A DNA stretch of 64,000 bases from assembly GCA_016191205.1 (NCBI GenBank), contig JACPPB010000012.1, forward strand, positions 146,446 through 210,445, read 5' to 3'. The notes under the pieces were generated by a model. The model saw only the letters and a list, made by a program, of their open reading frames with translations. It searched no databases and was not told the DNA's origin. The position numbers and the translations under genes are program-made. The DNA comes from Gammaproteobacteria bacterium. Lineage in GTDB: Bacteria > Pseudomonadota > Gammaproteobacteria > Pseudomonadales > Porticoccaceae. Positions 55,866 through 64,000 of this stretch are shown here, piece by piece; the stretch's first letter is position 1; the number at the start of each line of letters is the position of its first letter.

Positions 55866-57191
55866 TTAATCCGCTTGTGCGTCTTCCGGGGCGGAATCGG
55901 GCTGAAGTGCCGCCGTATAGGACAGGGTTTCGTCGGTCACCCGGGCCTTGGCGAGGATATGGTCGACCACCTGGTCTTCCATGACCGAACCCTGGACGCC
56001 GTTCAAGGCATCCTCATTGGACAGGTAATACCGCACCACTTCATCGGGCTGTTCGTAGCCGGCGGCAATCTCGGCGATACGTGCCCGCGTCCGTTCTTCG
56101 TCGAGGCGAATCTGGGCAGCCTTGATGAGTTCGGCAACGATGAGGCCAAGCTTGACGCGCCGCCTGGCCTGTTCGGTGAACAATTCATCCGGAAGCATGG
56201 CCGCGTCGAACTGCGCACCACCGCCGAATTGGGCGACCATCTGCTGGCGGACAATGCCGATCTCGTTGGCCACAAGCGCCTGTGGCAGCGCGACTTAATG
56301 GCGCGCCAGAAGCTCGTTGAGCACCCGGTTCTTGACTTTGCTCCGCAACGCCACGGTCAGTTCGCGCTCCATGTTCTTGCGAACTTCGGCACGGAAGCGG
56401 TCCATGTCGCCATCATCGATACCGAATTGCTTCAGAAATTCGGCGTCGAGCGCGGGCAGCTTCCGCTCCCGGACCGCGGTCACCCGGATTTCAAAGTCAA
56501 CCTCGGCATTGCGTAACGATTCCTCGTTGTAGTCTTCGGGAAACCGCAGCGAAGCCGTCCTGGTCTCACCGGCACGCATGCCGATCACGCTGTCTTCAAA
56601 ACCCGGGATCATCCGTCCGGACCCCAGCACCAGCAGAGCGTCTTCCGCGCTGCCTCCGGGGAAAAGCTCGCCGTTGCGCCGGCCCTGGTACGTGACCGAT
56701 ACCTGATCGCCGGTCATGGCGGCACGCTCCACTACCTCCCAGGTTGCACGTTGTTGCCGCAGGCGCTCGATCATCGCATCGAGATCGGCGTCGCTCACCT
56801 CGGCGACCGGACGCGTCACGGTGAAATCGGACAACTCGGCCAAGGTCACCTGGGGGTAAACCTCGAATATGGCGATGTATTGCAGGTCTTCACCGGGCTG
56901 ATCGCGGACTGGATCGATGCGCGGCGGTCCCGCCGGGCGCACGCCCTCGCGCGTCACTGCGTCGTAGAAGCTTCGGCTCATGGCTTCGCCGACCACCTCC
57001 TGGCGGATGCTGGCGCCGAAACGCTGTCGCACGACCCGCAGCGGAACCCGACCTTGTCGAAATCCGTTCAAGCGCACGGTCCGGGCCGCCTTTTCCAGTC
57101 GTTCGCCCACCGCGCCATCAATTTCAGCCGCCGGCACTCCGATGGTCAAACGGCGTTCCAGCTCGGCAGTCGTCTCGAGGGAAACCTGCAT
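55866..57191 (-). pseudogene. tig: trigger factor with an in-frame premature stop
   Basis: One frame of 442 codons runs from the ATG at 57191 to the stop at 55866, the normal trigger-factor length. It has a ribosome-binding domain (NGFRQGRVPLRVVRQRFG, near 43-60), the PPIase domain (DQVSVTYQGRR to VDFEIRVTAVRERKLP), and the C-terminal chaperone arms. It is interrupted by a single TAA at 56297-56295, after LLARH, where homologues usually have Lys. The product would stop at 298 residues, before most of the substrate-cradling arms. One base change (for example AAA to TAA) explains it. The gene heads the tig-clpP-clpX block. Confidence 0.85.
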
Positions 57192-57254
57192 ATATCTGTC
57201 CTCAGTCTTGAAATAGGCGTTGTCGCCGTCCTACACCTGTAGCCAGCAAGTATT

Positions 57255-57339
<85 letters not shown>

Positions 57340-57462
57340 CCGCGTTGGGCTCCCCAGGGCCTCCGCCGCAAGGCGATCCGGCCGGCGAAAAAAGGGGGTG
57401 GATTCTCCCACACTGCCCCCGCCACCTCAACCAGAAGGGCACCCTGGCAAACTCGCCCGGCG

Positions 57463-58791
57463 CTACCTTGGCCGGGAAATCAGTACCACGGCCGTATCCG
57501 CGCCGATATTGCACAGTCTGAGGCCCGAGGAGCCGGGGGGGATCAGCGCCGCGGATTCCGAACCCAGCGTCTTTCCATCGAATGCAACAAGTCCTGCGAC
57601 AACCATCATCAGAAGGTGGGTCGCCGTCGATTCCAGGGCTCCAGCAGCGTGGGGGCCCAGGACAAGCCGCTCTACCTCGAAGTCCTCGAATGTCGCTATC
57701 CGTTCGCGCCGGATACCGGGCCCGGCGGCGAGCACCGGAAACGGTTCTGCGGGAGGTGCTTCCAGCAGCATACTGGCTGCCGCTTCGACGGTATCCCAGT
57801 GCGCCTGGGTCAACACCTTTTGCGCGAAAGAGAGAATGCGGCGCTCGTATACCGGCGTCTGAAATTCAACCGTACGGACTCCGTGTTGCAGCGCGTGGGG
57901 CAACAGCGGCGGCACCCGCACCACATCGCCCACGCGCAGTGGCAGCATGCGCGTAAACCGCTCCATGGCAGCCCGGGCATCCTTTTCCATCAACCGCCAT
58001 TCGGGGACGAGAGCCGCGTGCCAGCGCCTCAGCGTGGCGGCCGGCACCGGTTCGTGGCTACCGATTCCTTCGGCGGTCCGCCATCGATCCTGAATTTCGT
58101 CAATCCGACAGCGTATGTCCCGGTAGTTCCGAACGCCGGCCAGGTAGGCCGCGCGAAATGCCGAGTCGGATGCGTGCTCCGCCCGGCGTATTGGATCAAA
58201 GCCGAAACGAATTGCACCCTCACCGCCCGGCCAGCTGTCGGGATCGACCCCGGTCACCACATAGACTTCGTGTTTCGTCTCGTGGAGCTCGAAATAGAGA
58301 TCGCCATACACCGGGTCCGGGAGCGGGTCCAGTATCTTTAGCAGACCGAGTTCTCCCCTGGTGCCCAGCACTTCCTCCCGCGCAATGGACAATAGCCAAG
58401 GCAGCGGCATCTGGCCACCCTCCCCCGCGACGCCGGACTGTCCGCGCGCCTCGATTCCGGTATACCAGATCTCGCGTCCCCAGGGTTTCGGGATGACAAC
58501 AGGCACCAGCACCAGCGGCCGATGTAACTCCAGCACCGGGACCTGGAAGTGGTGCGCGAACTGCCGGATATCGGCCCCACTATCCGCTCGCCGCAACCAG
58601 GTGTCAGCGGGACGATCGGTGGCGGCTATCCGCACCTCGCCCCCGGGCCCACGTTCGGCGGCCACGCAGAGCACGATGTCAGGCGCTCCCGGCAAGTACT
58701 CGGCGCGGTGACGATGACGAAACAGCACCCGGGACCGCTCGCCAGCCGCGAGCGCGGTGGCGCAGGTGTGATAGTCGGGGAGAGCCATCAT
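57463..58791 (-). CDS. cupin-type phosphomannose-isomerase-like protein
   Basis: The 442-residue protein resembles class I mannose-6-phosphate isomerases. An N-terminal VIPKPWGREIWYTGIEARG segment matches the family start, and YGDLYFELHETKHEVYVVTG holds the metal-binding Glu and His residues. Near 300, RVGDVVRVPPLLPHALQHGVRTVEF is the second cupin strand pair. It may interconvert mannose-6-phosphate and fructose-6-phosphate, or be a related sugar-binding cupin. The C-terminal cupin fold (about 360-442) carries ALIPPGSSGLRLCN. It is transcribed toward tRNA-Leu. Confidence 0.7.
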   Translation of the reverse strand: MMALPDYHTCATALAAGERSRVLFRHRHRAEYLPGAPDIVLCVAAERGPGGEVRIAATDRPADTWLRRADSGADIRQFAHHFQVPVLELHRPLVLVPVVIPKPWGREIWYTGIEARGQSGVAGEGGQMPLPWLLSIAREEVLGTRGELGLLKILDPLPDPVYGDLYFELHETKHEVYVVTGVDPDSWPGGEGAIRFGFDPIRRAEHASDSAFRAAYLAGVRNYRDIRCRIDEIQDRWRTAEGIGSHEPVPAATLRRWHAALVPEWRLMEKDARAAMERFTRMLPLRVGDVVRVPPLLPHALQHGVRTVEFQTPVYERRILSFAQKVLTQAHWDTVEAAASMLLEAPPAEPFPVLAAGPGIRRERIATFEDFEVERLVLGPHAAGALESTATHLLMMVVAGLVAFDGKTLGSESAALIPPGSSGLRLCNIGADTAVVLISRPR

Positions 58792-58983
58792 CGGGCGGGA
58801 GTTACCGATCGAGCGCGGGGCGTCGGCGCCAGTTTACCAGAGCGTACCCGGGCCGCCCTGATGGCGAGATCAGCTTGACCCGGATGGCAGACGCGCATTA
58901 AATCCCCGAGCGGTCGGCAACAACTACTGCTGTTGCTGCTTGCAGTGAACGCCCTACGTGGCCATCCAGAAAGGAGCAATATA

Positions 58984-59355
58984 ATGAATCCAACCAAGAT
59001 CCCGGTTACCGCGCTTGCCCTGTCGTTGGTGCTGGCCCTTTCGCTGTCAGCGTGCCAAAAGAAAGATTCCGAAGACGCCGTCTCCACCGCGAAGCAAACA
59101 GCTTCCGATGCTGCCGCGACCGCCAAGCAAGTGGCGTCCGATGCCGCCGCCACGGCCAAGCAGGCGGCTTCCGATGCCGCTGCCACCGCCAAGCAGACAG
59201 CATCGGAAGCTGCCGCGATCGCCAAGCAGACGGCATCCGAAACGGCTGAAAAAGTCATCGAAACGGGGGATGCCTTGAGCGACAAAGTCATCGAGCAGCC
59301 GGAACGGATGCCGGAAGCCACCCAGGAGAACAAGGACACCACCACCAAGGAGTGA
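58984..59355 (+). CDS. lipoprotein with 11-residue (LEA-like) repeats
   Basis: The 123-residue protein has a lipobox (ALSLSAC, Cys at about 24) and a ribosome binding site AAAGGAG. After a short linker there are about five tandem copies of an 11-residue unit close to TAKQTASDAAA (33 bp per unit at DNA level), giving a long amphipathic Ala/Lys/Asp helix, then an acidic Glu/Thr tail. Eleven-residue Ala/Lys repeats are a hallmark of group 3 LEA proteins and some envelope helices. It is probably anchored in the envelope. Function unknown. Confidence 0.75.
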   Translation: MNPTKIPVTALALSLVLALSLSACQKKDSEDAVSTAKQTASDAAATAKQVASDAAATAKQAASDAAATAKQTASEAAAIAKQTASETAEKVIETGDALSDKVIEQPERMPEATQENKDTTTKE

Positions 59356-59736
59356 CCGCTCGAGGCCAGCCGTCAGGGCAACCCTCTGGCGGCCCAAGCC
59401 CGAGACCGATCCGGATTCCATTGGATCAGCGGCGGGGCGCGTCAGTCCCGGATCCGGGCACGTCCCGGAACGCATGAGCAAAGGATTCAGCAACGCCTCG
59501 ACAGGCTCGCAATGAGCGAACGTATCGCCCGCCCCATTCTGTGATGGCCGCGGGCAAACCAGGGGCGAGGCAGCACCAGGACAACCCGCCCGGCACCTCG
59601 GGCTTCCCGGCTCCCGGGTCGTCGGGCGCTGCGCCCACATCCAGCGGGCGCTCTCGATTCAAGTTCCGAGCGGAGACCGCGGACGAGAGCGGCATTGGCA
59701 ATCTGCCTGCGCCCTTCACCGCAGCGCTCTCGATCT
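59356..59736. other. 381-bp non-coding region
   Basis: No gene or RNA recognised. It lies between the repeat lipoprotein and the alcohol dehydrogenase stop, whose genes converge. A CGACAGGCTC...GCGAACG segment near 59500-59525 resembles a common dispersed proteobacterial intergenic repeat, but only one copy is present here. Confidence 0.35.
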
Positions 59737-60828
59737 TCAGTCGTAGACGATAACGCCGCGCGCGTTTTTCCCGGCCTCGAGGTCGGCAAAGGCTTGTACC
59801 GCTTCATCGATACTGTAGATGTGCGTCACCATGCGATCGAGATCGAGCTTGCCCTGCTTGTAAAGTTCAAGATACTTGGGAAAGTCGACCCGGAACTCCG
59901 CGCTGCCGTACATCGAACCCTTGATGGTCTTGGCCATCAGGGGAAACATCAGCGCATTGAACTCCAGTTTCTGGCTCAGCTTGCCCACGCCGACCACCGT
60001 CATGGTGCCGCCGCGGCGCGTCGCTTTCTGGGCCTGATCCACCACCGCCGGGATGCCGATGGCCTCGAATCCGTAATCGACGCCGATGCCGCCGGTCAGC
60101 TCCATGATGCGCTTGAGCGGGTCATCCGCGCCGTTGATGGTATCGGTGGCACCCAGCTCCTTGGCGAGCGCGAGCTTTTCATCGGAGAGATCCACCGCAA
60201 AAATGCGCGCCGCACCAGCAATCCGCGCGCCCTGGATGATCGAGAGACCGACCCCGCCGGCGCCAAAGACCGCGACCGTGCTCCCCGGTTTTACCTGGGC
60301 GGTCTTCAGGGCGGCGCCCACGCCCGTGGTAACCCCGCAGCCGACCAGCGCCGCCGCTTTCATGTCGATGTCGGCGTCGATCTTGACCAGACACATGGCC
60401 GGCACCACCGCGTATTCGGCCATGTTGCCGAGGAACTGCATCACATTGATGTCCTTGCCGTCCAGATGAACGCGGGTGGTGCCGTCCATCATCTTGCCGT
60501 CCGGAGTGCTGCGCAGGCACAGGTAAGGCTCGCTGCGCAGGCAGTGATAGCAATCGCCGCAGTTGGGCACGAAGGACAGGGTGACATGATCGCCCGGCTG
60601 CACATTGGTCACGCCCGGCCCCAGCGCCTCCACGATACCGGCGCCTTCGTGGCCCAGTACCATGGGAAACGGGACCGGAATGGTGCCGTTGATCACCGAG
60701 AGATCGGAGTGGCAGATTCCGGTGGCCTTCATCTTGACCAGCACTTCACCGGCTTTCGGCGGGTCCAGCGTGACCTCTTCAACCGCGAACCGGTTCAGCG
60801 CGTGCGCGACGACAGCTTTCATCTTCAT
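59737..60828 (-). CDS. zinc-dependent alcohol dehydrogenase (MDR family)
   Basis: The 363-residue protein (start [20 protein letters not shown] at 60828) has the catalytic zinc ligands in [11 protein letters not shown] and [10 protein letters not shown], a four-Cys structural zinc loop ([15 protein letters not shown]), and the NAD fold ([22 protein letters not shown]). It oxidises an alcohol or S-hydroxymethyl adduct with NAD. It is close in pattern to class III/long-chain enzymes, but the substrate is not assignable. It is transcribed away from the HIT gene. Confidence 0.92.
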   Translation of the reverse strand: MKMKAVVAHALNRFAVEEVTLDPPKAGEVLVKMKATGICHSDLSVINGTIPVPFPMVLGHEGAGIVEALGPGVTNVQPGDHVTLSFVPNCGDCYHCLRSEPYLCLRSTPDGKMMDGTTRVHLDGKDINVMQFLGNMAEYAVVPAMCLVKIDADIDMKAAALVGCGVTTGVGAALKTAQVKPGSTVAVFGAGGVGLSIIQGARIAGAARIFAVDLSDEKLALAKELGATDTINGADDPLKRIMELTGGIGVDYGFEAIGIPAVVDQAQKATRRGGTMTVVGVGKLSQKLEFNALMFPLMAKTIKGSMYGSAEFRVDFPKYLELYKQGKLDLDRMVTHIYSIDEAVQAFADLEAGKNARGVIVYD

Positions 60829-60954
60829 GGCAGTACTCCCCCCGTTAAAATGGCGGCGAGTGTACCATCGTGAGCCCATCGCCAGAATGCTTCACAGCGC
60901 GGCCGCATGCGCACAGATGCTCGGGCGCTGCTTCACTATCCGACTGGAGACACC

Positions 60955-61374
60955 ATGTCGCGGGAAGTATTTGTTCTTCATCCACGGCTTGCCGCCGACA
61001 GTCACAGTCTCGGCGAGACCGCAACCGCCCACGTGCTGCTGCACCGCAACGCGGTTGTGCCCTGGCTGATACTGGTCCCCAAAACCGGACACAGCGATTT
61101 GCTGGAGTTGCCCGTTGCACTGCGCACCGTTCTCATCGACGACTGTGCGCAGCTTGCCCGGTATCTGCGGATGCGCCGGGGGGCCGAGAAAATCAACTTC
61201 GCTGCGATCGGAAATCTGGTGCCGCAGCTCCACCTGCATGTAGTGGGGCGCCGTGCGGGTGATGCGTGCTGGCCGTTGCCGGTCTGGGGACACCTGAACG
61301 CCACCGCGACCTACTCGGCGGCGGAGGTCGCAACCATCCGGGAAGAAGTCCGCACGGCACTGGCGATCGGGTGA
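60955..61374 (+). CDS. HIT-family nucleotide-binding protein
   Basis: The 139-residue protein starts at [17 protein letters not shown] (60955) with TGGAGA five bases before it. The histidine triad region reads [17 protein letters not shown], with HxHxH present. HIT proteins hydrolyse or transfer AMP from nucleotide adducts. The exact substrate is unknown. It lies between the alcohol dehydrogenase and the tRNA cluster. Confidence 0.88.
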   Translation: MSREVFVLHPRLAADSHSLGETATAHVLLHRNAVVPWLILVPKTGHSDLLELPVALRTVLIDDCAQLARYLRMRRGAEKINFAAIGNLVPQLHLHVVGRRAGDACWPLPVWGHLNATATYSAAEVATIREEVRTALAIG

Positions 61375-61430
61375 AGCAATGCGAACACGCCGGCCAGCGC
61401 GGCAATCAACAGGACAACATCAAGAAAAAA

Positions 61431-61507
61431 TGGGGTGGCTGACGGGGCTCGAACCCGCGACCACAGGAATCACAATCCTGTGCTCTACCAACTGAGCTAC
61501 AGCCACC
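61431..61507 (-). tRNA. tRNA-His (anticodon GTG)
   Basis: The 77-base gene has anticodon GTG in GATTGTGATT, the T-loop GGTTCGAGCC, encoded CCA, and the extra 5' G(-1) expected of tRNA-His. It is the last of three tRNAs on the minus strand. Confidence 0.96.
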
Positions 61508-61604
61508 ATTGATCTTCGGGGTGTCTCCCCGCGAATGCTCATTTCGCCCGGCGTTGCCGGTTCCGGCTACCAACGTCCTGTCACTGGCCGCAACGTCCTC
61601 GGAA

Positions 61605-61681
<77 letters not shown>

Positions 61682-61744
61682 ACAGTGTCACCCATCTGCA
61701 CGACTCCCGACAAACCTCCCCGGGAGCAGCCATCGTACCGAAAC

Positions 61745-61821
61745 TGGTCGGGGAAGAGGGATTCGAACCCCCGACATCCTGCTCCCAAAGCAGGCGCGCT
61801 ACCAGACTGCGCTATTCCCCG
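61745..61821 (-). tRNA. tRNA-Pro (anticodon TGG)
   Basis: The 77-base gene has anticodon TGG in CTTTGGGAG, T-loop GGTTCGAATC and encoded CCA. It is the first of the Pro-Arg-His cluster on the minus strand. Confidence 0.96.
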
Positions 61822-61876
61822 AAAAAGCCTCGCCGGAGCGAGGCGGCATCATACGCGCGGCCCGGAAAGGGGTCAA
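61822..61876 (-). promoter_or_regulatory. sigma-70 promoter and terminator-like leader hairpin of the tRNA cluster
   Basis: On the minus strand TTGACC (61876-61871), a 17-bp spacer and TATGAT (61853-61848) form a near-consensus promoter with a GC-rich discriminator, as in stringently controlled stable-RNA operons. Between it and tRNA-Pro lies a perfect 7-bp stem (GCCTCGC with GCGAGGC, 61827-61844) and five T residues, which has terminator or attenuator form. Confidence 0.7.
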
Positions 61877-61960
61877 TTTCAGGAACCGCGTTTGCGCCTT
61901 GCTATCGGCCCGGGCCTCCCCCGTGACAAAATAACAGCGCAACCGATCCGAGGTAACAGA

Positions 61961-62815
61961 ATGTCCGCAGTGACACTGGACGGCAAGGCACTGGCAGCGC
62001 AGTCCGAAACGGAAATCGCCGGTCGTGTGGCCCGCTTGATCGCGGCCAATGGCGGCCATCGACCGATCCTCGCCACCATTCTCGTTGGCGATGACCCTGC
62101 CTCCGCCACCTATGTGCGGATGAAACAGAACGCCTGCGCGCGCGTGGGCATGACTTCACGCGCAATCGAACTGCCCGGCACCACGACCACGGACCAGCTG
62201 CTCGCGAGCATCGAGGCGCTGAACGCCAATCCGGACTGCCACGGCATCCTGCTGCAACACCCGGTACCCGCGCAAATCGATGAACGCCGCTGTTTCGACG
62301 CCATCGCGGCCCGCAAGGATGTCGACGGCGTCACCTGCCTGGGATTCGGCCGCATGGCGATGGGCGCCCCCGCCTACGGGTCGGCGACGCCACGCGGCAT
62401 CATGCGCCTGCTCGCCGCTTATGGGATTCCGCTCGCCGGCAAGCACGCGGTGGTCGTCGGGCGCAGCGCCATTCTCGGCAAACCCATGGCGATGATGCTG
62501 TTGAACGCCAACGCCACCGTGACGATCTGTCACTCTCACACGCGCAACCTTCCCGATATCATCCGTAGCGCCGATATCCTGGTGGGCGCGGTCGGCAAGC
62601 CGGAATTCATTCGCGGCGCCTGGATTCGAGACGACACGGTGGTGGTGGATGCCGGCTATCATCCCGGCGGAGTCGGCGACATCGAATTATCGGCGATCAC
62701 AACGCGAGCGAGCGCCTATACGCCGGTACCTGGCGGTGTCGGCCCGATGACCATCAACACCCTGATCCTGCAAACCCTGGAGGCGGCGGAAACCGCCGCG
62801 CCCGGCGCGCGTTGA
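61961..62815 (+). CDS. folD: bifunctional methylenetetrahydrofolate dehydrogenase/cyclohydrolase
   Basis: The 284-residue protein starts at [14 protein letters not shown] (61961) after GAGGTAACAGA. Signatures are [18 protein letters not shown] with the catalytic Lys, the NADP-binding [18 protein letters not shown], and [15 protein letters not shown]. It interconverts methylene-, methenyl- and formyl-tetrahydrofolate. A tRNA block beside folD is also found in Pseudomonas. Confidence 0.96.
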   Translation: MSAVTLDGKALAAQSETEIAGRVARLIAANGGHRPILATILVGDDPASATYVRMKQNACARVGMTSRAIELPGTTTTDQLLASIEALNANPDCHGILLQHPVPAQIDERRCFDAIAARKDVDGVTCLGFGRMAMGAPAYGSATPRGIMRLLAAYGIPLAGKHAVVVGRSAILGKPMAMMLLNANATVTICHSHTRNLPDIIRSADILVGAVGKPEFIRGAWIRDDTVVVDAGYHPGGVGDIELSAITTRASAYTPVPGGVGPMTINTLILQTLEAAETAAPGAR

Positions 62816-62890
62816 CACGGGCGCCTCCCGACGCCAGCCCGCCGGACTCCGCGTGCTGCAATTTCAGTCTACTTACCCCAGGATTCCGAT

Positions 62891-63691
62891 GTGTTCAGTT
62901 ATGTAGATCCCGGTATTCGCGAGCAGTTGATCGCCAAGCATCAGCTGATCGATCTCGACCACCACGGTCGCATCATCGACAAGGACGGCCAGCCCGTCAT
63001 TTCGGTGCTGGGCCCGGTGACCATCCCCCGGCTTATCCACGGGCAGGAGGTGCTGCTCGAATGGTATCCGTTCGTGCGCCGGGTCGAACTGGCGCAGGTG
63101 CTGGATGCCGCCGGCCAGGTCACCGACGGCGCGAGCGCCGCATTTCGCGAACTGCTCCACGCCAACCTGTCGGTGAATTCGGTGTTTGCCCTGCCCGGCT
63201 TCAGTCGCGCCGAAAATCCCCTGGTCCGCGTCCATTCCTGCTGCCTGACCGGTGATATTTTCGGTTCCATGCGCTGCGACTGTGGCCCACAGCTCGCGGC
63301 GGCCTTCGAGCAGATGCTGGCCGCCGGTGGCGGCGCCGTGGTGTATATGTCCGGCCACGAGGGACGCGGCATCGGCCTCTGGGCCAAAGCCATCACCTAT
63401 CTGCTCCAGGATGCCGGCCAGGATACTTTCCAGGCGAATGTATCCCTGGGGCTGCCGGAGGATTCCCGGGATTTTACGGATGCCGCGATCGTGCTGCGCT
63501 ATCTGTTGGCGGATCGGCCGATACGCCTACTGTCCAACAATCCCCACAAGCGCGAGGATCTGGAACGCGGAGGACAGCGGGTGTCGGAAGTGGTACCCCT
63601 GGTATCAGGCATCACCCGGCATAACCTCCGCTACATCCGTTCCAAACGCGGCAAGGGACATTTGCTGCCGGATCACCTTTCACCGGATTGA
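62891..63691 (+). CDS. GTP cyclohydrolase II-family protein (RibA-like)
   Basis: The 266-residue protein (GTG start) has the three zinc Cys spaced as in RibA (VHSCCLTGDIFGSMRCDCG, Cys118, Cys129, Cys131), the GHEGRGIGLWAK loop and the SNNPHKRED segment. RibA opens the GTP imidazole ring for riboflavin synthesis. Two points differ from typical RibA: the Gln of QEGRGIGL is His, and about 65 extra residues precede the core. So it may be a paralogue, not the housekeeping enzyme. No other rib genes are nearby. Confidence 0.8.
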   Translation: MFSYVDPGIREQLIAKHQLIDLDHHGRIIDKDGQPVISVLGPVTIPRLIHGQEVLLEWYPFVRRVELAQVLDAAGQVTDGASAAFRELLHANLSVNSVFALPGFSRAENPLVRVHSCCLTGDIFGSMRCDCGPQLAAAFEQMLAAGGGAVVYMSGHEGRGIGLWAKAITYLLQDAGQDTFQANVSLGLPEDSRDFTDAAIVLRYLLADRPIRLLSNNPHKREDLERGGQRVSEVVPLVSGITRHNLRYIRSKRGKGHLLPDHLSPD

Positions 63692-63777
63692 CTCGCAGCA
63701 GCGATATGATCGGCCGGCGCAACCGAAAACCTTGTCACGGTCCGTCTCATCAAACCCGTTATCGCCAGGAGTAGATC

Positions 63778-64000
63778 ATGCGAATTGCCATCAATGGTTA
63801 CGGCCGTATCGGCCGCTGCGTACTGCGTGCAATCGGCGAACGAGGACTGGAAAATCAGCTGGAGATCGTCGCCATCAACGATCTCACCGACCTCGCCATG
63901 ATGGCCCACCTGACCCGGGTCGATTCCACCCACGGCCTTTTCCAGGGAACGGTCGCCAATGCCGGCAGCGACCTGATCGTCAACGGCCGCGCGATTCCCG
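63778..64000 (+). CDS. glyceraldehyde-3-phosphate dehydrogenase, N-terminal part
   Basis: The first 74 codons run to the window edge. MRIAINGYGRIGRCVLRAIG is the NAD-binding start and VDSTHGLFQGTV fits GAPDH. It could instead be erythrose-4-phosphate dehydrogenase, which shares the fold, but the D-S-T-H-G form favours GAPDH. A CAGGAG ribosome binding site precedes the ATG. Confidence 0.82.
   Translation, partial: MRIAINGYGRIGRCVLRAIGERGLENQLEIVAINDLTDLAMMAHLTRVDSTHGLFQGTVANAGSDLIVNGRAIP

Noticed and set aside
56273-56300. Split trigger factor made of two real genes
   Set aside because: The second part has no ribosome binding site and both parts share one frame with continuous homology across the TAA, so an internal stop is simpler.
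59356-59736. CRISPR or tandem repeat in the long gap
   Set aside because: I see no regularly spaced repeats in this segment.

Overview
The window is a contiguous piece of a high-GC gammaproteobacterial chromosome. The right two thirds keep, in the same order, a gene backbone I know from Pseudomonas aeruginosa (PA1847 nfuA, PA1843 metH, PA1838 cysI with its DUF934 partner, PA1822 fimL, dnaQ, rnhA, methyltransferase, mltD, ppiD, hupB, lon, clpX, clpP, tig, tRNAs, folD). The left third and several interruptions do not belong to that backbone, and gene content (steroid/acyl-CoA-type catabolism, Lap-type adhesin) suggests an environmental, probably uncultured, gammaproteobacterium outside Pseudomonas. 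That placement is inference.

Layout. 1-2.4 kb: end of a VOC protein, a thiolase, a SnoaL-like protein and a DUF1993 gene cut short by one end of a repeat element. 2.5-5.5 kb: prc and xthA. 5.5-8.1 kb: a His-rich secreted protein, then a tightly coupled operon of ECF sigma factor, small membrane protein (putative anti-sigma), DUF3106 protein and a LapG-type cysteine protease. 8.2-17.1 kb, opposite strand: a LapA-like adhesin with a TAAG protease site and its own type I secretion system (TolC-like, HlyD-like, ABC ATPase), with a consensus CRP/Vfr palindrome upstream of the tolC-like gene. 17.5-23.7 kb: aldehyde dehydrogenase, dusA, TerB-like protein, a receiver-PP2C/STAS pair and a phosphate-type porin. 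24-27.4 kb: etfBA and divergent ETF-ubiquinone oxidoreductase; etfA and the oxidoreductase are both disrupted by short out-of-frame deletions. 27.5-32.7 kb: acyl-CoA dehydrogenase, two hot-dog hydratases, DUF35 protein, a cysteine-less thiolase-like protein and a CoA transferase, arranged like the steroid side-chain retro-aldol module (ChsE/ChsH/Ltp2). 32.8-42.4 kb: nfuA, metH, DUF2970, sulfite reductase, antiporter, sohB. 42.4-57.3 kb: frameshifted fimL-like gene, dnaQ-rnhA, mltD, ppiD, hupB, lon, clpXP, and a trigger-factor gene with an internal stop. 57.4-64 kb: tRNA-Leu, a cupin-type phosphomannose-isomerase-like protein, an 11-residue-repeat lipoprotein, an alcohol dehydrogenase, a HIT protein, tRNA-His/Arg/Pro, folD, a GTP-cyclohydrolase-II-like gene and the start of a GAPDH gene.

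Functionally, the most coherent systems are (i) the adhesin module, in which an ECF-sigma operon encodes the protease predicted to release the adhesin secreted by the neighbouring T1SS, and (ii) the acyl-CoA side-chain module, whose dehydrogenase would feed electrons to the adjacent (but here broken) ETF system. Five genes in 64 kb are visibly broken; sequencing or assembly error cannot be told from real decay with this sequence alone.
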